A stretch of 64,000 nt of DNA, from assembly GCA_017614505.1 (NCBI GenBank), contig JAGABT010000005.1, forward strand, positions 1-64,000, written 5' to 3'. Shown here one piece after another: positions 25,622 to 34,981 of the stretch (position 1 is its first letter; every line of letters starts with the position of its first letter). Made by a program: the position numbers and the translations under genes. The stretch is from Selenomonadaceae bacterium (GTDB taxonomy: Bacteria > Bacillota > Negativicutes > Selenomonadales > Selenomonadaceae). The notes beneath the pieces were generated by a model. The model was not told the origin of the DNA. It worked only from the letters and a program-made list of their open reading frames with translations, and did no database searches.

Positions 25622-26740
25622 TTATCTGGGCAGAATCACCAGCGCATTGGCAACCTGCCGCTCGCGCCCGTCGCTCGGTCTGTTTACAAGGCTGTCTTTG
25701 ACAATCAGCTCCGTCGAACCGCCGCCGTCAAGATTTATCGCCTGGTATGCGCCAAATTTCACCAGAATATTCGCCCATTCCTCCAGCGTGCAGCCGCGAC
25801 TGTGAGCCTGCCTGCCGTCAACTACTGCGAAAATGTAATCGCCGTAAATCGTCACGCCGACAGCGGAACGCGGCGCCCTGCCCTTGCGAATGTCGTCAGG
25901 AAATTTTTCTTCCGCCACCGTAACAAAAACTTTGCCGTCCTTAACCAGCCTGGGACCCGCGCCAATCACATTCGGAATTTCGCTGAAGTCGGCGTCGTCG
26001 CTGACAATTTCCTGATAAATCGTAATTTCATCGCCGACCTGCGCGTCATAAAAAAAATTCTTGGCGGCACCGTGCGCGCTTATCACGTAGCTGCCCGAAG
26101 GAATCGCGCTGTTGCCTCTGTCCCAGAAAATATCCTGAATCACGCCGTCGGTAACCAGCACTTCGACGCCGTAGTTATTCGTGCCAGTCGAGGCGCCCCA
26201 GTAGCGGTTGTACAGAATCATTGCATTTTCGCCGCGCGTCCAGTTCACCTCGTCAATTTCGTACTCGGCGCCGTTCAGAATAATTTTCCCTTCGTAGCGG
26301 ACGCGCCCAAAAATCGTCGAGCCGTCATCCGCAATTCCAATCGCCGAGCGGTAAAATTCGTCCTTGCCGACAATCTCGCCGTCCATTTTCGTCACGCCAA
26401 TCAGACTGCCGCTGGGCATGAAGTAGCTGGCGTTAATCGTGGCTACGTCGTCGAAATTCCTGCTTATCTGCATGACGGTCGCGCGACCCTGAATCTGATT
26501 TCGCGCCAGCACCGGATACAGCTGATAATTTTCGTGCGCCGCAATTACCGCGAACGCCATTACGCCGTTTTCGTTGTACATCAGAAATTCCAGCCCTTCG
26601 CCCTCGGTTTCCGGCGTGGAAGTTTCCGGCGCAGTTTCGCCTTCCTCGTAGACCGGCGGCTCGTAGTATTCCAAATCCAGCGCCTCCGCCGTCCGCGCGA
26701 ACAGCAGCAAAATTGCCGCCGCTAAAATTTTCAGCTTCAT
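25622..26740 (-). CDS. Phosphodiester glycosidase (NAGPA-domain) exported protein
   Basis: 372 residues with a signal peptide (MKLKILAAAILLLFARTAEA). An acidic Pro/Glu/Thr-rich linker leads to a phosphodiester glycosidase domain: ATINASYFMPSGSLIGVTK, RKGRAPRSAVGVTIYGDYIF and the hallmark AINLDGGGSTELI. The family removes GlcNAc or similar caps from phosphodiesters and occurs in cell-surface polymer metabolism. It is coupled (ATGA) to the DNA glycosylase upstream, with no obvious functional link. Confidence 0.85.
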   Translation of the reverse strand: MKLKILAAAILLLFARTAEALDLEYYEPPVYEEGETAPETSTPETEGEGLEFLMYNENGVMAFAVIAAHENYQLYPVLARNQIQGRATVMQISRNFDDVATINASYFMPSGSLIGVTKMDGEIVGKDEFYRSAIGIADDGSTIFGRVRYEGKIILNGAEYEIDEVNWTRGENAMILYNRYWGASTGTNNYGVEVLVTDGVIQDIFWDRGNSAIPSGSYVISAHGAAKNFFYDAQVGDEITIYQEIVSDDADFSEIPNVIGAGPRLVKDGKVFVTVAEEKFPDDIRKGRAPRSAVGVTIYGDYIFAVVDGRQAHSRGCTLEEWANILVKFGAYQAINLDGGGSTELIVKDSLVNRPSDGRERQVANALVILPR

Positions 26741-27585
26741 ACCGTCTGCACCTTTCTGCCGTTGCGCTTGTAGTAGAAAACGTACTGCTGCAAAAGCCCC
26801 GCGTGTTCCCTGAACTTCGAGAAAACATTTTCGCCGGCAAAATCTTCGAGGATAGCGCGCATAATCCACACGTCGACCGGCACGCATTCCAGCCGGTGGT
26901 ACGCGTAGAGCGCCACGCACGCCGAAACTTTATCCCCGACGCCGTTGATTTTCTTGAGCGATTCAAGGAGCGTCTCGTCGTTTTCTTCGTTGTACAAATC
27001 CTCCAGCGAAACGTCCATGTTGCGAATTTTCGCCAGCGCGTCCCATACATAAGCGCTTCGATAGCCAAGCGACATCTTCGACAAATCGTAGGCAGACGCC
27101 TCGCTGAGCTCGTCGACTTTCGGAAAAGCCGGAACTTCACCATGCGTCGTGATTATAGGTTTGCCAAATTTTTCACAAATCTGCTCGACGGCACTGCGAA
27201 TCGCCGGAATATTTTTCCGCTGGCTGATAATAAAACTAATCAGCGTCTCGAACGGATCCTGCCGCAAAATTCTAATTCCCTTGCTGAACTCCAGCGCCGT
27301 CGTCAGAAATTCCTCGTAGGGTTTGCCAGCGGCGGACTGATAAAATTCCTCGCGAATCGGCGCGTATTCCGTGTGCAGGTCGAAATAAGTCGTCCAGACG
27401 GTATCCCATTCGCCGACGCCGCAGCTCACGTCGTAATAACCTTCCTCAACTTTTTTTATGTAAACCACGTTGTTAAGCGTGATGAACCTGAACACGCCAG
27501 GCTCAACTTCCTTAGGGCGGAAACATTGACCGCTGTCCGCAATTTTTTGTAAATCAAAATCATCTTCAATAGCTACCGTAGCCAA
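26737..27585 (-). CDS. ogg: 8-oxoguanine DNA glycosylase (Ogg1-like, HhH-GPD)
   Basis: 282 residues. The N-terminal OGG domain (DSGQCFRPKEVEPGVFRF) is followed by the typical RQDPFETLISFIISQRKNI and the helix-hairpin-helix with catalytic Lys (INGVGDKVSACVALYAY), then catalytic Asp (CVPVDVWIMR). It excises oxidised guanine and nicks the strand by beta-elimination. Length and motifs are complete. Confidence 0.9.
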   Translation of the reverse strand: MATVAIEDDFDLQKIADSGQCFRPKEVEPGVFRFITLNNVVYIKKVEEGYYDVSCGVGEWDTVWTTYFDLHTEYAPIREEFYQSAAGKPYEEFLTTALEFSKGIRILRQDPFETLISFIISQRKNIPAIRSAVEQICEKFGKPIITTHGEVPAFPKVDELSEASAYDLSKMSLGYRSAYVWDALAKIRNMDVSLEDLYNEENDETLLESLKKINGVGDKVSACVALYAYHRLECVPVDVWIMRAILEDFAGENVFSKFREHAGLLQQYVFYYKRNGRKVQTV

Positions 27586-27606
27586 AGTGACTCTCCTCCC
27601 TGAATT

Positions 27607-28665
27607 TCATCGCGCAATATTTTCCAGCGCCTCCCTCACAATATTTTCCGGCACGCCGCTCGTAACTTCGACCGCGCCGATTTTTTTCATCACGACCCAG
27701 TTGATTTTCCCGCCGACAGTTTTTTTATCGCGGAAAAGTGCGCTGTACATTTTGTCGACGCTGACGCCTTCGCAATGAGTCTGAAGACCGAGCCGCACGA
27801 TAAGATTTTCCAGCCGCTCAACTGCCGCGTGACTTACTGCGCCAATTTTTTCGCTGATAAACGCCGCGCCGAGCATTCCAATCGCAACCGCCTCGCCGTG
27901 GCAGTATTTTTCGTAGCCGGTCTCCTCTTCGATGGCGTGGGCGATTGTATGACCGAAGTTCAAAATCCTGCGCAAGCCGATTTCCTTTTCGTCGAGGCTG
28001 ACGACTTCCGCTTTAATTTCGCAGGAGCGCCGGACGATTTGTGCCAGAATTTCGGCGTCACCGTTCAAAATTTTGTCGACATTTTCTTCAAGACAGTTAA
28101 AAAATTTTTCGTCGCTGATAACGCCGTACTTGACAACTTCACCGAGACCGGCTTTGAGTTCGCGCTCCGGCAGAGTTTTCAGCGTGGCGATGTCGATAAA
28201 GACCGCGCGCGGCTGGTAGAAGGCGCCGATTAAATTTTTACCCAGCTGGTGATTGACGGCAGTTTTGCCGCCGACGCTCGAATCAACCTGCGCGAGGAGC
28301 GTGGTAGGAATTTGAACGAAGTTTACGCCGCGAAGGTAAGTCGCCGCCACGAAGCCGGCTAAATCTCCAACTACGCCGCCGCCCAGCGCGACAATGGCGG
28401 ATTTTCTGTCCAGCTTTGACTCAATCGCGCGGGTGTAGAGAATTTCGGCGCAGTGCAAAGTTTTGGAGCGTTCGCCCGCCGGAATTTTTACAACGTCGAC
28501 GCCGGAAAATTTATCAGCGTAAAGCGCGCCAACATTTTCGTCCGTCACCAGCAAAATTTTCGTGAAGTTCGACGCGGCGAGAAAATCAGCGGCGGCGCCA
28601 AAAATATTTTCGCCAATGCAAATATCGTAACTGTTCGCGCCGAGTTCAACTCTAACTTTCGTCAT
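27607..28665 (-). CDS. aroB: 3-dehydroquinate synthase
   Basis: 352 residues. NAD+ and Zn2+ dependent second step of the shikimate pathway. It shows ALGGGVVGDLAGFVAATYLRG, PTTLLAQVDSSVGGKTAVNH and the metal-site LNFGHTIAHAIEEETGY. The start MTKVRVELGA follows AAAGGAA. Third gene of aroC-aroK-aroB. Confidence 0.96.
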   Translation of the reverse strand: MTKVRVELGANSYDICIGENIFGAAADFLAASNFTKILLVTDENVGALYADKFSGVDVVKIPAGERSKTLHCAEILYTRAIESKLDRKSAIVALGGGVVGDLAGFVAATYLRGVNFVQIPTTLLAQVDSSVGGKTAVNHQLGKNLIGAFYQPRAVFIDIATLKTLPERELKAGLGEVVKYGVISDEKFFNCLEENVDKILNGDAEILAQIVRRSCEIKAEVVSLDEKEIGLRRILNFGHTIAHAIEEETGYEKYCHGEAVAIGMLGAAFISEKIGAVSHAAVERLENLIVRLGLQTHCEGVSVDKMYSALFRDKKTVGGKINWVVMKKIGAVEVTSGVPENIVREALENIAR

Positions 28666-28706
28666 CAGCAAAATTCCTTTCGTACAGGCAAAATCGTAAT
28701 TCCATA

Positions 28707-29234
28707 TCAGCCGCCCCTGCGGTTCGACTTCAGATAATCGCAAATTTCGTTGACAATCTGCAGCGGCGACCAGTCCGTCGTGTCGATTTGAAAATCTGCC
28801 TGCGAATAAAATTCCTGCCGCTCGGCTAAAAGTTTACGAATAGTTTCAAGACGGTCCTGACTGCTGGCGTCTAAAACTGGACGTTCGCCCTTGCGCGCGG
28901 TACGCCGGAAAATTTCTTCGGGCTCGGTAGTCAGACAAATTATGACGCCGGAATTTTTTAAAAGGCGCAGATTCTCCGCGTCCTTAACCGTACCGCCGCC
29001 GGTTGCGATAACGATATTCCTGCGCGCGCAGACTTCGCGGACGGATTTTTTTTCAATTTCGCGGAAAAATCTTTCGCCGTAGCGTGCAAAAATTTCTGGG
29101 ATTCTCATACCGGCATCGGTCTCAATTTTTTCATCGAGGTCAACGAACGGACGCCCCAGTTTCGCCGCCAGCAATTTTCCAAGACTGGTCTTGCCGACGC
29201 CCATAAACCCAATCAGTATAACATTTTCTTTCAT
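28707..29234 (-). CDS. aroK: Shikimate kinase
   Basis: 175 residues with P-loop GFMGVGKTSLGKLLA, shikimate-binding DLDEKIETDAG, FFREIEKKSV and IATGGGTV, and an ATP lid with RKGERPVL. It phosphorylates shikimate at C3. Start overlaps the aroC stop (ATGA). Confidence 0.96.
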   Translation of the reverse strand: MKENVILIGFMGVGKTSLGKLLAAKLGRPFVDLDEKIETDAGMRIPEIFARYGERFFREIEKKSVREVCARRNIVIATGGGTVKDAENLRLLKNSGVIICLTTEPEEIFRRTARKGERPVLDASSQDRLETIRKLLAERQEFYSQADFQIDTTDWSPLQIVNEICDYLKSNRRGG

Positions 29235-30322
29235 AAACCGAACTCTTTCTGCAGGCGCGCGCGGTAGTTTTTCAAATTCGTCAGGGTATCGCAGAGGGCG
29301 TCGCCGCCGAATTTCTCAACCACTGCGTCCGACGTAACAATCGCCGCCATCGCCTCGCCTACGACCGCCGCCGCCCAAATCGCGCAGGTATCGCTGCGTT
29401 CCTTGCTGGCAGTGGCGGGCTTTTTCGTGGCAATATCGACAGTGCGGAGCGGCTTCATGAGCGTAGGAATTGGTTTCATCGCCGCGCTAAGAATGACCGG
29501 CTCGCCGTTCGTCATACCGCCTTCGATACCGCCCGCGCGATTGGTTTCGCGGTAGATTTTTCCAGCGGCGTCAATGAAAATTTCGTCGTGAACCTCGCTG
29601 CCGAATTTCATGGCGTTGTAAAAGCCTTCGCCAATTTCGACCGCCTTAATCGCCTGAATCGACATGAGCGCCGCCGCAAATTTCGCGTCAAGCTTTTTAT
29701 CCCACTGAATGTGGCTGCCGAGCCCCGCCGGTACGCCGCGAATTTCAACTTCAAAAATCCCGCCGACGGTATCGCCGGCAGATTTGGCAAGGTCGATAAT
29801 ATTTTTAATTTCCGCCTCGCCGACTGCGCCGCCCACGCTCAGGACTTCGCTGGAAATTTCAATCCCGCATTCGCGCAGGAAAATTTTGCAGACAGCGCCC
29901 GCCGCCACGCGCATTGCAGTTTCGCGCGCACTCGAACGCTCCAGAATATCACGCACGTCACTGCGCGCATATTTCGCCGCGCCAGTCAAATCAGCGTGAC
30001 CTGGACGCGCATTGGTAACTTTTTCGCCGCAGGGTTCGCCTTCCGCGCTCATTTTTTCGCGCCAGTTCGCCCAGTCTTTATTCTCAACAATCAGCGTTAT
30101 CGGACTGCCGAGCGTCTCGCCGAATCGCACGCCGGAGCTGAAAATAACTTTATCGCTCTCGATTTTCATGCGCCCGCCGCGTCCGTAGCCGCCCTGCCGC
30201 CGCGCAAGTTCAGCGTTCACAAATTCGCTGTCGACCTTCAGACCGGCAGGCAAGCCTTCCAGAATACCAGCCAGCCGCGCGCCGTGGCTTTCGCCGCCGT
30301 CCATAAATCTTACGCCGCTCAT
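29231..30322 (-). CDS. aroC: Chorismate synthase
   Basis: 363 residues. FMN-dependent last step to chorismate. It shows GGESHGARLAGILEGLPAG, the FMN-site RPGHADLTGAAKY and SSARETAMRVAAGA, and DSCAI-like SDTCAIWAAAVVGEAMAAI. The ATG is 6 nt after GGGAGG; a TTG one codon upstream is less likely. First gene of the aro operon. Confidence 0.96.
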   Translation of the reverse strand: MSGVRFMDGGESHGARLAGILEGLPAGLKVDSEFVNAELARRQGGYGRGGRMKIESDKVIFSSGVRFGETLGSPITLIVENKDWANWREKMSAEGEPCGEKVTNARPGHADLTGAAKYARSDVRDILERSSARETAMRVAAGAVCKIFLRECGIEISSEVLSVGGAVGEAEIKNIIDLAKSAGDTVGGIFEVEIRGVPAGLGSHIQWDKKLDAKFAAALMSIQAIKAVEIGEGFYNAMKFGSEVHDEIFIDAAGKIYRETNRAGGIEGGMTNGEPVILSAAMKPIPTLMKPLRTVDIATKKPATASKERSDTCAIWAAAVVGEAMAAIVTSDAVVEKFGGDALCDTLTNLKNYRARLQKEFGL

Positions 30323-30335
30323 CAAATTCCTCCCA

Positions 30336-30365
30336 ATAAAAATAGCCGCTGAAATTTTCGCGGCT
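30336..30365 (-). terminator. Terminator of the PTS gene
   Basis: On the minus strand AGCCGC/GCGGCT with a 10-nt loop is followed by TATTTTTATT. It overlaps the start region of the aro operon transcript. Confidence 0.7.
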
Positions 30366-30368
30366 GAA

Positions 30369-30397
30369 ATTATATCACAAATGTTCCTGAACGTAAA
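30369..30397 (-). promoter_or_regulatory. Promoter of aroC-aroK-aroB
   Basis: Minus-strand TTTACG, 17-nt spacer, TATAAT. The start point would fall inside the PTS terminator hairpin. Confidence 0.75.
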
Positions 30398-30402
30398 CTT
30401 AT

Positions 30403-31722
30403 TTAATCTTCGGCGGGATCTTCAAATCCCAGAATCCACGTCGCTACGAAGCCCGCCACATACGCCACCACGACGCCCATTAAATAAACTGGAATGTTAT
30501 TCGTCGTCGCCGCCAGCGGCAAGCCGGAAATTCCGAGCGTCGCCGCGCCGACCATGAATGACGCCTGTACCGCGCCGCCGAATGCTCCGCCTATGCACGC
30601 GCCGATAAACGGTTTGCCCAGCGGGAAAGTTACGCCGTAAATCAGCGGCTCGCCAATTCCCATAATTCCGACCGGCAGTGCCGACGCCACGGTTTTTTTG
30701 AGAAATTTGTTCTTCGTTTTGAAGTAGACGGCTATTGACGCGCCGACCTGCCCCGCGCCCGCCATTGCCAGAATCGGCAGCAGAATCGTTACGCCGTACT
30801 GCGAAATTAAATCGACGTGGATTGGCGTCAGCGCCTGATGAACGCCGAACATGACCATTGGCAGCCAGAATCCCGCCAGAATCGCTCCAACCGCCGCGCC
30901 GCCCGATGCTATTGCGCCAGTTGCCGCCGCGCCTATCGTTTCGGAAATTGCTCCGCCGACCGGCTGAAGTACGAATATCGCCGCCGCGCCAGAAATTAAT
31001 ACCGTGACCAGCGGCGTCAGGAACAGGTCGAACATTTCGGGAATGATTTTGTGGAGCTTTTTTTCGAGCCACGCGCCCAGCGCCGCTACCAGCACGACGG
31101 AAATTACGCCGCCGCGCCCTGGTACTAAACCTGCGTCGGCTAAGGCGGGGTGCGTCATTATCGCCGCAAGCACGCCGCCGAGGATTGGCGTTCCGCCGAA
31201 AACTTTTGCCGCGTTCACGCCCACGAATAAATTCATGCCCCAGAATACCGCGTTGCCGAAAACCGCCAGCAGTTTGAATGTTTCCGCCTGCGCGAACTCC
31301 GGCGAGATTTTTGCTGACACGCCGAGGATTCCAGTTATCAAGCCGCACGCGATAAAGCCAGGTATCAGCGGCGTGAAGATACCGGCGATTTTTTTCAGAA
31401 ACAGTTTCGCAGGCGTAGCATTTTTCGCGCGGATTTCGTCATGAACCGCCTTAGCGTCGCCAATCCGCGGACGCTTATTCAAAATTTCATTGACGGCGCC
31501 GGTAACGTTCGTCGCCCTGCCTGGACCGAGAATGATTTGAAATTCAGCGCCCGCGTCGTATACGCCGGAAACGCCGTCGATTTTTTTCAGCGCGTCGGTC
31601 TGAACTTTGCCTTTATCGATGAGTTGCGCGCGAAGCCGCGTCATGCAGTTCGCCGCACTCGAAATATTTTCCGCGCCGCCGAGATTCTCAATGATTTTGG
31701 CGGCAATTTCTTCGTTAGTCAA
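30403..31722 (-). CDS. PTS transporter EIIBC (glucose/sucrose/MurNAc superfamily)
   Basis: 439 residues: an N-terminal EIIB domain with the phosphorylated Cys26 (SSAANCMTRLRAQL), a linker, then an EIIC domain of about ten TM helices. Typical EIIC motifs are GGTPILGGVLAAIMTHPAL, MFGVHQALTPIH and GIGEPLIYGV. No EIIA domain is fused. The closest functional types by motif are MurNAc, sucrose and trehalose transporters; which cannot be decided here. TTG start directly after the phytase stop, so co-transcribed. Confidence 0.85.
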   Translation of the reverse strand: MTNEEIAAKIIENLGGAENISSAANCMTRLRAQLIDKGKVQTDALKKIDGVSGVYDAGAEFQIILGPGRATNVTGAVNEILNKRPRIGDAKAVHDEIRAKNATPAKLFLKKIAGIFTPLIPGFIACGLITGILGVSAKISPEFAQAETFKLLAVFGNAVFWGMNLFVGVNAAKVFGGTPILGGVLAAIMTHPALADAGLVPGRGGVISVVLVAALGAWLEKKLHKIIPEMFDLFLTPLVTVLISGAAAIFVLQPVGGAISETIGAAATGAIASGGAAVGAILAGFWLPMVMFGVHQALTPIHVDLISQYGVTILLPILAMAGAGQVGASIAVYFKTKNKFLKKTVASALPVGIMGIGEPLIYGVTFPLGKPFIGACIGGAFGGAVQASFMVGAATLGISGLPLAATTNNIPVYLMGVVVAYVAGFVATWILGFEDPAED

Positions 31723-32595
31723 TTATCTGCCCCTCGTCAAAATGTATTCGCTCCACGGCAAGCCAATTTCTTCGCGCTGGGTGCCGCGTACGTAGAAAAA
31801 GAACTCAATCAGCTTTTCGGCGCGGTCGTTATGCGCCTGTACGTAATAATCTTTCGGGTCTCCAACTCTGCGCGTGAGCAAATCCGAGCCGCCGAGCATT
31901 TTCTGACGCTCGCAAATTTCACTCAGCGATTTATCGGGATTCTTCAGAATGTCGTACATGACGAGGAAAAGCGTCGTTCTGCCCTGCCCCGCCTGACAAT
32001 GCACGTGAAACCACGCGTCGTCCTCTATGTTCGCCACGAACTGAATGAAGGCGTCAACCACGTCCGGCGAAGGGAAAAGCATATCCGTGCCGCCGAGCCG
32101 AATGTACTCAAAGCCCAGATTTTCCGCCACCTGCCGCTCGCTAAGCACTTCCGTCACGAAAAGATTTACCGGCTGGAAATGCGCCTTGTCGAAATTTCCC
32201 AGCGGAACCAGCTCAATCTGCCTGTCGAGCGCGTCGTTCAGCTGCTCAATTTCAATATCTTCAATGCCGTCGTTGAGCAGGAAATAATTCGCCAGATTCT
32301 TCTCGACGTAGTAGCTGGCGGGGTAGCCGTTGAAAAAGCCGTGGCTCTCCTGCCGCACGTCGACCATGTAAATTTTCCCGCCGGTGCGTTCGCGCAGATT
32401 CTCGTACAGCAACTTCAAACCAGCAAGCGACGGCTGTCCAGCGCCAGACGCCTTCAGTTCTTCGTCAATGCGGAAATTTCGCGGCAGTTCATTCGCGTTG
32501 GAGCCGTCCAGCCGCCAGACGCCTTCCGCTCGCGCCGCCGCCGTCCACGCCAGTATCGCCGCGCAAAATATCAGCAGCGTTAAAATTTTTCTCAA
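31723..32595 (-). CDS. PTP-like phytase (inositol polyphosphate phosphatase), exported
   Basis: 290 residues with a signal peptide (cleavage near ARAEG). The cysteine-phosphatase loop HCQAGQGRTT has Cys200 and Arg206. The general acid is Asp171 in GGTDMLFPSPD, as in the PhyA-type phytases of Selenomonas. These release phosphate stepwise from myo-inositol hexakisphosphate outside the cytoplasm. A TTG start is chosen because GGAGG lies 8 nt upstream; a GTG three codons earlier overlaps that site. It is co-transcribed with a PTS transporter. Confidence 0.9.
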   Translation of the reverse strand: MRKILTLLIFCAAILAWTAAARAEGVWRLDGSNANELPRNFRIDEELKASGAGQPSLAGLKLLYENLRERTGGKIYMVDVRQESHGFFNGYPASYYVEKNLANYFLLNDGIEDIEIEQLNDALDRQIELVPLGNFDKAHFQPVNLFVTEVLSERQVAENLGFEYIRLGGTDMLFPSPDVVDAFIQFVANIEDDAWFHVHCQAGQGRTTLFLVMYDILKNPDKSLSEICERQKMLGGSDLLTRRVGDPKDYYVQAHNDRAEKLIEFFFYVRGTQREEIGLPWSEYILTRGR

Positions 32596-32638
32596 GTTAA
32601 TCACCTCCGCCGCATTATAGATTTTCCGCGCGAATTTT

Positions 32639-34924
32639 TCAATCGCTGAAGGTGCTGACAGTCAATTTCCTGCCGTCGGTTCTGAACTTAATCAGCCCGT
32701 CAATGTCAGTGCGGTAAATTTTCGCGCCAGCTTTTTCCAGCCTGTCAAGTATCTCGGCGCGCGGGTGACCGAATGAATTGCCATAGCCGACGCAAATCAC
32801 GGCGACTTTAGGCTGAACGGCGCGCAGAAATTCTTCGCTTGAACTGGTAGCGCTCCCGTGGTGGGCTGTCTTTAAAACTGTGCTGGAAACGTCAATGTGC
32901 TGGCGGAGCATATCGGCTTCAATTTCCTTGACCAAATCGCCGGTGATTAGAAAGCTTACTCCGCCGTAGCGAATCTGGTAGACGTTGGAAATTTCGTTGC
33001 CGGTACCGACGCTCGGCGCGTACAGGATTTTGACTTCAACGCCGTCAATTTCAAAAACTTCGCCGGTATGACCAGCGCGCAGATTGTCAAGTTTCTCCTG
33101 CGCGATACCGAAAACCGCCGCGTATTCAGACTTCGGCTCGTTCGCCGTGATAATTTCGCGGACGGGCATTTTTTTTATAATTGAACCGGCGCCGCCGCTG
33201 TGATCTTCGTGAACGTGCGTCAGAAAAATCGTGTCGACCGCGCGAATATTTTCGTGCCAGAGGTAAGGAACGACAACGCGCCCGCCCACGTCAAAAGTTT
33301 TTTCACGGACGCCGCCCGTGTCAAAAATTAAACACTTCCTGTGCGGAGTGAGAACAACAGCGCAGTCGCCCTGCCCAACGTCGACGAAATTTACTTCAAG
33401 CTCGCCGCCGCTTTTAAAAAAGTTCAGCGCTAAAACTAAAATCAGCAGCAGTAAAATTTCCGCGCGCCGGAATATCAGCGCCAGATAATAAATCGCGCCC
33501 GCCGCAATTCCCAGCGTCGGCACCTGCACCGCGCTCATTGGCAGCCTTGCGAACAGGTGATTCAGCTCCGCGCCCGTGCTGAATATCAGCGCCTCGCCAA
33601 CGAAAAATATTTTTCCCAGCGGCGGCAGTACCAGCGCGACTAAACCGCCGAGCAGTCCGCCGACAATTACAAATTCCAGCAGCGGCATTACAAAAACGTT
33701 GGCGAGTACTGACGACAGCGAAATTCGGTTGAAGTACCAGATAACAACCGGCAGGCTGGCAATCTGCGCCGCGAGCGTCATCGCCGCCGGCATTGTGAAC
33801 CAGTTCGGCAGTTCCAGCATTTTCCGCCGCAAATCTTTCGCCAGATACATTAAGCCCGCCGTCGACGAGTAGCTCAGCTGGAAGCTTATGTCGAAAATCA
33901 GCAGCGGCGAATACAGCAGCATTCCCAGCGCGGTGAACGCCAGCATTCGCGCGCCAATCGCCTCTTTCTGCAGCGCCGTCCCCAGAAATACCAGCGCGCC
34001 CATGCACGCCGAGCGGATAACCTGCGGCAGCATTCCGCTCAAAAGCGTATAGGTTCCGATAACGAAGAAGCCCAGCGCGACCGTTGCCCAGCGCGGAAAT
34101 TTCAGCAGCAGACAGAAAGCCGCCGTCGCCGCCGCCAGCAGGCTCATATGCGAGCCGGAAACTGACAGAATGTGAATTATTCCCGTCGTTGCAAAATCTT
34201 CGACGAGCTCTTCGTTCAAGCCCGCGTAGCCGCCGAAAAGCATTGCGAATATCGCCGCCGCGTCTTCGTTCGACATGACTTTCGCCATCGACGCGCGGTA
34301 ATGCGCCCGCACTTCCGCCACGAATCTTAAAAATTTCGTCCACAGCGTGCCTTCGACTGGCTCAATCTCGACGCCGGTTTTGCCAGCGGACATTCGCGCG
34401 GTAATTCTGTCGGACTTCATGCGCGTAGCGGTGTCAATCTGCCCAGGATTTTTGTAGCCGGTGATAAATTTGATTTTTCCCTCGGCGGTAATTTTATCGC
34501 CAATTCGCGCAGGTTTCGGCTCGCCGTAAGCGGTGACAATCAAGCCGCCGCACGCTGAATTTTTACCGGCAGTTTCAACGTCAACGATAAATCTTTGCTG
34601 AACGAGTTCGTTCGCCATAGTTTTAACCTGCGGCTCGTCGCGGATTGTGCCGGTTACGCGGAGCGTCTGCCCTTCAAATCTGGAAATGTCACTGGCTGGC
34701 AGATTATCGACGGCGTAAAACCTGAACGCTCCCAGTGCGAAAAATATCACCACGCCGAGTATCTGGTACGTCCTGCGCGGAAAAGCCAGCGCGACCGCCG
34801 TTGACAGCGCGAAAGCTATCGCTAAAATTTTCAGCGTTGGTGAGAAATTTTCCACAAAAAGAATGCCCGCAGCCAGCGCGGCTAACAGGCAGTTCAAATA
34901 TGCGTTCGAGATTTTTATTTTCAT
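32639..34924 (-). CDS. comEC: DNA internalisation competence protein ComEC/Rec2
   Basis: 761 residues. A short N-terminal TM region is followed by an OB-fold domain (DUF4131; VTGTIRDEPQV), the multi-TM competence domain (about 220-490; LSVSGSHMSLLAAA) and a C-terminal metallo-beta-lactamase domain (VDVGQGDCAVVLT, LTHVHEDHSGGAG, KTAHHGSATSSSEEFL). ComEC forms the channel for single-stranded DNA uptake. The gene looks intact. Normally next to comEA; here an RTX gene lies between them and comEA is broken. Confidence 0.95.
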   Translation of the reverse strand: MKIKISNAYLNCLLAALAAGILFVENFSPTLKILAIAFALSTAVALAFPRRTYQILGVVIFFALGAFRFYAVDNLPASDISRFEGQTLRVTGTIRDEPQVKTMANELVQQRFIVDVETAGKNSACGGLIVTAYGEPKPARIGDKITAEGKIKFITGYKNPGQIDTATRMKSDRITARMSAGKTGVEIEPVEGTLWTKFLRFVAEVRAHYRASMAKVMSNEDAAAIFAMLFGGYAGLNEELVEDFATTGIIHILSVSGSHMSLLAAATAAFCLLLKFPRWATVALGFFVIGTYTLLSGMLPQVIRSACMGALVFLGTALQKEAIGARMLAFTALGMLLYSPLLIFDISFQLSYSSTAGLMYLAKDLRRKMLELPNWFTMPAAMTLAAQIASLPVVIWYFNRISLSSVLANVFVMPLLEFVIVGGLLGGLVALVLPPLGKIFFVGEALIFSTGAELNHLFARLPMSAVQVPTLGIAAGAIYYLALIFRRAEILLLLILVLALNFFKSGGELEVNFVDVGQGDCAVVLTPHRKCLIFDTGGVREKTFDVGGRVVVPYLWHENIRAVDTIFLTHVHEDHSGGAGSIIKKMPVREIITANEPKSEYAAVFGIAQEKLDNLRAGHTGEVFEIDGVEVKILYAPSVGTGNEISNVYQIRYGGVSFLITGDLVKEIEADMLRQHIDVSSTVLKTAHHGSATSSSEEFLRAVQPKVAVICVGYGNSFGHPRAEILDRLEKAGAKIYRTDIDGLIKFRTDGRKLTVSTFSD

Positions 34925-34981
34925 TGTCAGCGTTGCCTCTCAGCCAGAATGAGGCAAGCATAACTTTACCGGCGGAAATTG

